The notes under the pieces: model-generated
Told to the model about the DNA's origin: nothing
Databases searched by the model: none
What the model saw: the letters and a program-made list of their open reading frames with translations, nothing else
Position numbers and translations under genes: made by a program
From: Rikenella microfusus
Lineage (GTDB): Bacteria; Bacteroidota; Bacteroidia; Bacteroidales; VadinHA17
Reading direction: 5' to 3'
DNA: 57,695 nucleotides
Assembly: GCA_022736275.1 (NCBI GenBank)
Contig: DZBJ01000017.1
Location: forward strand, 1 to 57,695
In this document: positions 55,149 to 57,695 of the stretch, in pieces
Numbering within the stretch: the stretch's first letter is position 1
Layout: every line of letters begins with the position of its first letter

Positions 55149-55335
55149 AGCGCAGATGGGGATAAATTATCCTTGTTTCCAGATATGAACTAAGGCTATA
55201 TTATAACGGGTGAGGCAAATCAGCAATAAAAATCCTAAATTCGGTCCATCAACAATCCGGATTATGAGGAAGTATTTGTCAGGATTTCGGCCCTGATGAT
55301 CATGGTTCCTCAGTCCGGTACTTAGACTGTTATAA

Positions 55336-56286
55336 ATGGCGCTGGAAGTGGTTTTAAGGCAGATTGCAGTGCTGGCCATCCTGGTTCTGGCCGGGATTGT
55401 TGCTTCACGGGCAAAGGTGATCAGCTCGGTCTCAAAGGATGTGCTGGCGAGGATCATTTTTTACGTGACTCTGCCTGCCCTGCTTTTCACCAACTTCAGC
55501 AAGGTTGACCTGACGCCGGAGCTGCTTGCAGGCAGTATGCAGGCCCTGCTGCTTTCGCTGTTTGTCCTCCTTTTCATGCTTCTCATGGGGGCTTTCGTGG
55601 CGAAGCTCTTTGGCCTCAGGGGTAGTCACGAGGCAATATTCAGGCTTCACAGCATGCTGGGAAATATTATTTACCTGGGACTTCCGCTTATATCAACGCA
55701 GTTCGGGAGGGAGGGACTTCTGTACGCCAGTCTTTTTGTGCTTGTTTCAAATATCCTGATGTGGACTCTGGGTATAGCCATGGTCACGCCGGGAGGTGGT
55801 TTCAGTCCTAAGAAAATACTGGCAAAACTGTTTAATATCAATACCATAGCCATCATCACCGGATTTATACTGTTCCTTGTTTCAGTCAAACTGCCGCCTA
55901 TCATACTTGATTCGGTTGGTGCCCTGGGCAGTACCACCACCTATCTCTCAATGATATATATCGGGGCGGTGCTTTATTTTGCTGATGGCAGAAAGATGCT
56001 GAGGAACAGAAATGTATACCTGCTGTCATTTAACAGGCTGCTGCTTGTTCCGTTCATGCTCATCGGGATATTTGTCCTGGTTAATTATCTCTTCCCGGGC
56101 CTGCTCCGCAGGGAGGTTCTGAATGTGGTGGTCATGCAGGCGGCAATGCCGTGCATGGTGAATGTTGTTATCATGGTGAACATCCTCGGTAAGGATGATG
56201 ACATAGCAACTGCAAACGTTTTTGTTTCAACCATCCTGAGCGTCATCACCCTGCCGCTGATCCTGTTGAGCCTCGGGCTAATATGA
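55336..56286 (+). CDS. AEC-family transporter (auxin efflux carrier-like permease)
   Basis: A 316-residue integral membrane protein with about ten hydrophobic segments in two groups of five, the AEC layout: VLRQIAVLAILVLAGIVA, IIFYVTLPALLFTNF with the conserved Pro, LLLSLFVLLFMLLMGAFVA, NIIYLGLPLI, then INTIAIITGFILFLVSVKLPP, LSMIYIGAVLYFA and QAAMPCMVNVVIMVN. Substrates in the family include malate, malonate and other organic acids. It is convergent with the ATPase gene, 4 bp apart. Confidence 0.9.
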   Translation: MALEVVLRQIAVLAILVLAGIVASRAKVISSVSKDVLARIIFYVTLPALLFTNFSKVDLTPELLAGSMQALLLSLFVLLFMLLMGAFVAKLFGLRGSHEAIFRLHSMLGNIIYLGLPLISTQFGREGLLYASLFVLVSNILMWTLGIAMVTPGGGFSPKKILAKLFNINTIAIITGFILFLVSVKLPPIILDSVGALGSTTTYLSMIYIGAVLYFADGRKMLRNRNVYLLSFNRLLLVPFMLIGIFVLVNYLFPGLLRREVLNVVVMQAAMPCMVNVVIMVNILGKDDDIATANVFVSTILSVITLPLILLSLGLI

Positions 56287-56290
56287 TGAT

Positions 56291-57559
56291 TCAAAGCAGG
56301 TCAGGTAATTTCCAGGCCTGTATATGCCGTATTCCCTTATTGGACGGCAGGGCTATGTCGTCAAGTGATACGACCGCTTTTTCATAATTATCAGGAATAG
56401 CTTCAAGTGAGGCATATTCGCGCTGAATGGTTCGCTCGTCGGCCATGAGGTATGCGCTCTGAAGGTATAAAATCCTGTCTCCCTTTTTTGCGACAAAATC
56501 GACTTCCTTGTTGCGCAGGGCACCTGCATAGACCTCATATCCAGCCCTGCGAAGTTCCAGATAAACAAGGTTCTCCAGTTTATATCCAGCGCCGTAACCG
56601 AATCCCGGGTACAGATAATTCCTGAATGAGAGATCGTTAATATAGAACTTGCAGTTCCCCGATATTGTCTCCTTGCCTCTTATGTCATAACGTTCAGCTT
56701 TGTGGATAAGAAATGCGTCTCCTATATAACCGATATAGCCGGCAACGGTATCATATGTGGTCTTTCTCCCGCTACTTCTGAAATAGTTAGTAATGTTGGC
56801 TATGGAGACCAGATTTGAAGCATTATTGACAAGGTATACAAAGACATCTTCAAGAAGGTTTGGGTCTTTGACACTGTGCCTCTGAATGATATCACGGAGC
56901 AGCACGGTGTCTTTTATTGCAGAAATGTAGTTGCGTTTGGTTTCGGCATTTGGTAAAACGAACAGTTCAGGCAATCCGCCGCTCTCCATGTAGTCGATGT
57001 AGCTTTGTCTTCCTGTTTCCGTTCCGGTTATTCCGGTGAACTCTTCATAATTGAATGGGAATATCTCGAAATTGACATAACGGCCTGAAAGCATGGTTGC
57101 CAGTTCCGTTGAAAGCATTCTGGAATTGGATCCGCTGATAAATATCTCATAATTTTCCGTAAAATCCTGGGAGTGAGAGTTAACAAAGTGTTCCCAACCG
57201 GCGATATTTTGTACTTCATCCAGGAACAGCCAAACCTTGCCTTCGGGCCTGAGTTTTGCCCTGTATAATTTCAACAAGGCTTCCAGATCTTTATAATCGC
57301 TGACGAAATCAAAATCAGTGAATTCCTTATTGAGGTAAAAAATATTACCGGGATTCACTCCTTTTCCAACCAGCTTGTGGGCTATTTGCCTCAGGATATA
57401 GCTCTTACCTGTACGCCGTTGACCAACAAGCACTTTTACGAGTCGGCTGCCGGCATAATCCAATATTTTGTTAGTATAGTTCTTCCGCGAATATCCGATT
57501 TCAGGAAACGTTCCTTTCCAGAAATTGTATTTCTCCAAAGAATTAAAATATTCTTCCAT
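56291..57559 (-). CDS. AAA_14/DUF4143-type ATPase
   Basis: A 422-residue protein of the widespread AAA_14-DUF4143 family. Walker A is VGQRRTGKSYILRQIA, Walker B WLFLDEVQNIAGWEHFVNS, and SGSNSRMLSTELATMLSGRYVNFEIFPFNYEEF is the typical sensor stretch. The C-terminal DUF4143 half includes NCKFYINDLSFRNYLY, YLELRRAGYEVYAGALRNKEVDFVAKKGD with a restriction-endonuclease-like D-ExK pattern. The family is common in Bacteroidota and archaea; function is unknown, with a role in DNA or conflict systems suspected. Confidence 0.9.
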   Translation of the reverse strand: MEEYFNSLEKYNFWKGTFPEIGYSRKNYTNKILDYAGSRLVKVLVGQRRTGKSYILRQIAHKLVGKGVNPGNIFYLNKEFTDFDFVSDYKDLEALLKLYRAKLRPEGKVWLFLDEVQNIAGWEHFVNSHSQDFTENYEIFISGSNSRMLSTELATMLSGRYVNFEIFPFNYEEFTGITGTETGRQSYIDYMESGGLPELFVLPNAETKRNYISAIKDTVLLRDIIQRHSVKDPNLLEDVFVYLVNNASNLVSIANITNYFRSSGRKTTYDTVAGYIGYIGDAFLIHKAERYDIRGKETISGNCKFYINDLSFRNYLYPGFGYGAGYKLENLVYLELRRAGYEVYAGALRNKEVDFVAKKGDRILYLQSAYLMADERTIQREYASLEAIPDNYEKAVVSLDDIALPSNKGIRHIQAWKLPDLL

Positions 57560-57576
57560 AACCGAATATGTATACG

Positions 57577-57584
57577 CAAATATA
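57577..57584 (-). promoter_or_regulatory. Candidate -7 element for the AAA_14 ATPase
   Basis: TATATTTG on the minus strand lies 18 bases before the ATPase ATG, with a TTTTCG-like element about 18 bases further upstream. The last 100 bases of the window are AT-rich without a recognisable gene. Confidence 0.45.
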
Positions 57585-57695
57585 TAAATATTCTTTTATA
57601 AACGAAAATGCGAACAGATTTTTAGCTTTTTTATAGAAGACCTGGCTAAAAGTGCAAGAAACGGTCAAATTGATGTCTCGTCCTGAAATAGCTAG

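Noticed and set aside
1..57695. CRISPR arrays, IS elements, tRNA genes, prophage attachment sites
   Set aside because: I looked for regularly spaced repeats, transposase motifs, terminal inverted repeats and tRNA-like sequences and saw none. A covariance-model tRNA/ncRNA search would be needed to be certain.

Overview
The window looks like chromosomal DNA of a member of the Bacteroidota, probably an uncultured Bacteroidales-like lineage. The evidence is gene content (class II ribonucleotide reductase, TrpB2, a citramalate-route ilv-leu operon, a DUF4382 lipoprotein, TIR-TolB-TPR and ABCG-type proteins) together with repeated promoter matches to the Bacteroidota consensus TTTG-N18..21-TAnnTTTG and mostly absent Shine-Dalgarno sequences. 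No rRNA, tRNA, CRISPR array or insertion sequence was found.

Layout. (1) 1-2.8 kb: B12-dependent ribonucleotide reductase. (2) 2.85-16.9 kb, minus strand: a ten-gene ilvD-ilvB-ilvN-ilvC-leuA-leuC-leuD-cimA-leuB-pheA operon, then trpB2. I read a 19-residue Ile/Leu-rich leader peptide plus intrinsic terminator in front of ilvD, and a Trp-containing leader peptide plus terminator in front of trpB2, so both units look attenuated. CimA in place of threonine deaminase means isoleucine can be made from pyruvate. (3) 16.9-23.4 kb: threonine dehydrogenase and glycine C-acetyltransferase (threonine to glycine plus acetyl-CoA), with a second C-acetyltransferase paralogue, a free-standing acyl carrier protein and an acetyl-CoA-synthetase-like ligase between them. 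A DUF4160/DUF2442 pair here has a stop codon in DUF4160. (4) 23.5-30.3 kb: a decayed ThuA-domain gene, a Tat-exported Gfo/Idh/MocA oxidoreductase, gltX-tatD-tcdA, dodecin, mscL, and an orphan Trp-Trp leader peptide with terminator and no downstream gene. (5) 30.3-36.9 kb: hflC/hflK/M48 protease operon, a DUF4382 lipoprotein, a class A penicillin-binding protein.

(6) 37-48.2 kb is the most unusual part. On the minus strand lie a SiaC-like regulatory phosphoprotein, a RyR-domain/SpoIIE-type PP2C phosphatase, a membrane-anchored TIR-TolB-TPR protein, a 71-residue peptide and a B12-binding radical SAM enzyme that overlaps the peptide gene by 4 bp. Divergent from these is a TerB-like/ABCG transporter fused in one chain, overlapping an acylphosphatase. 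Together they suggest a partner-switching signalling module joined to a TIR effector or signal generator and possibly a modified peptide. This system is an inference from domains and neighbourhood. (7) 48.5-57.6 kb: a two-component system, an outer-membrane-type gene broken by two frameshifts, an M14 peptidase, an AEC transporter and an AAA_14/DUF4143 ATPase.

Several loci carry small lesions (ThuA, DUF4160, the beta-barrel gene) or duplicated gene ends (C-acetyltransferase paralogue, acylphosphatase, LysM). They suggest ongoing gene decay, although assembly error cannot be excluded for single-base cases.
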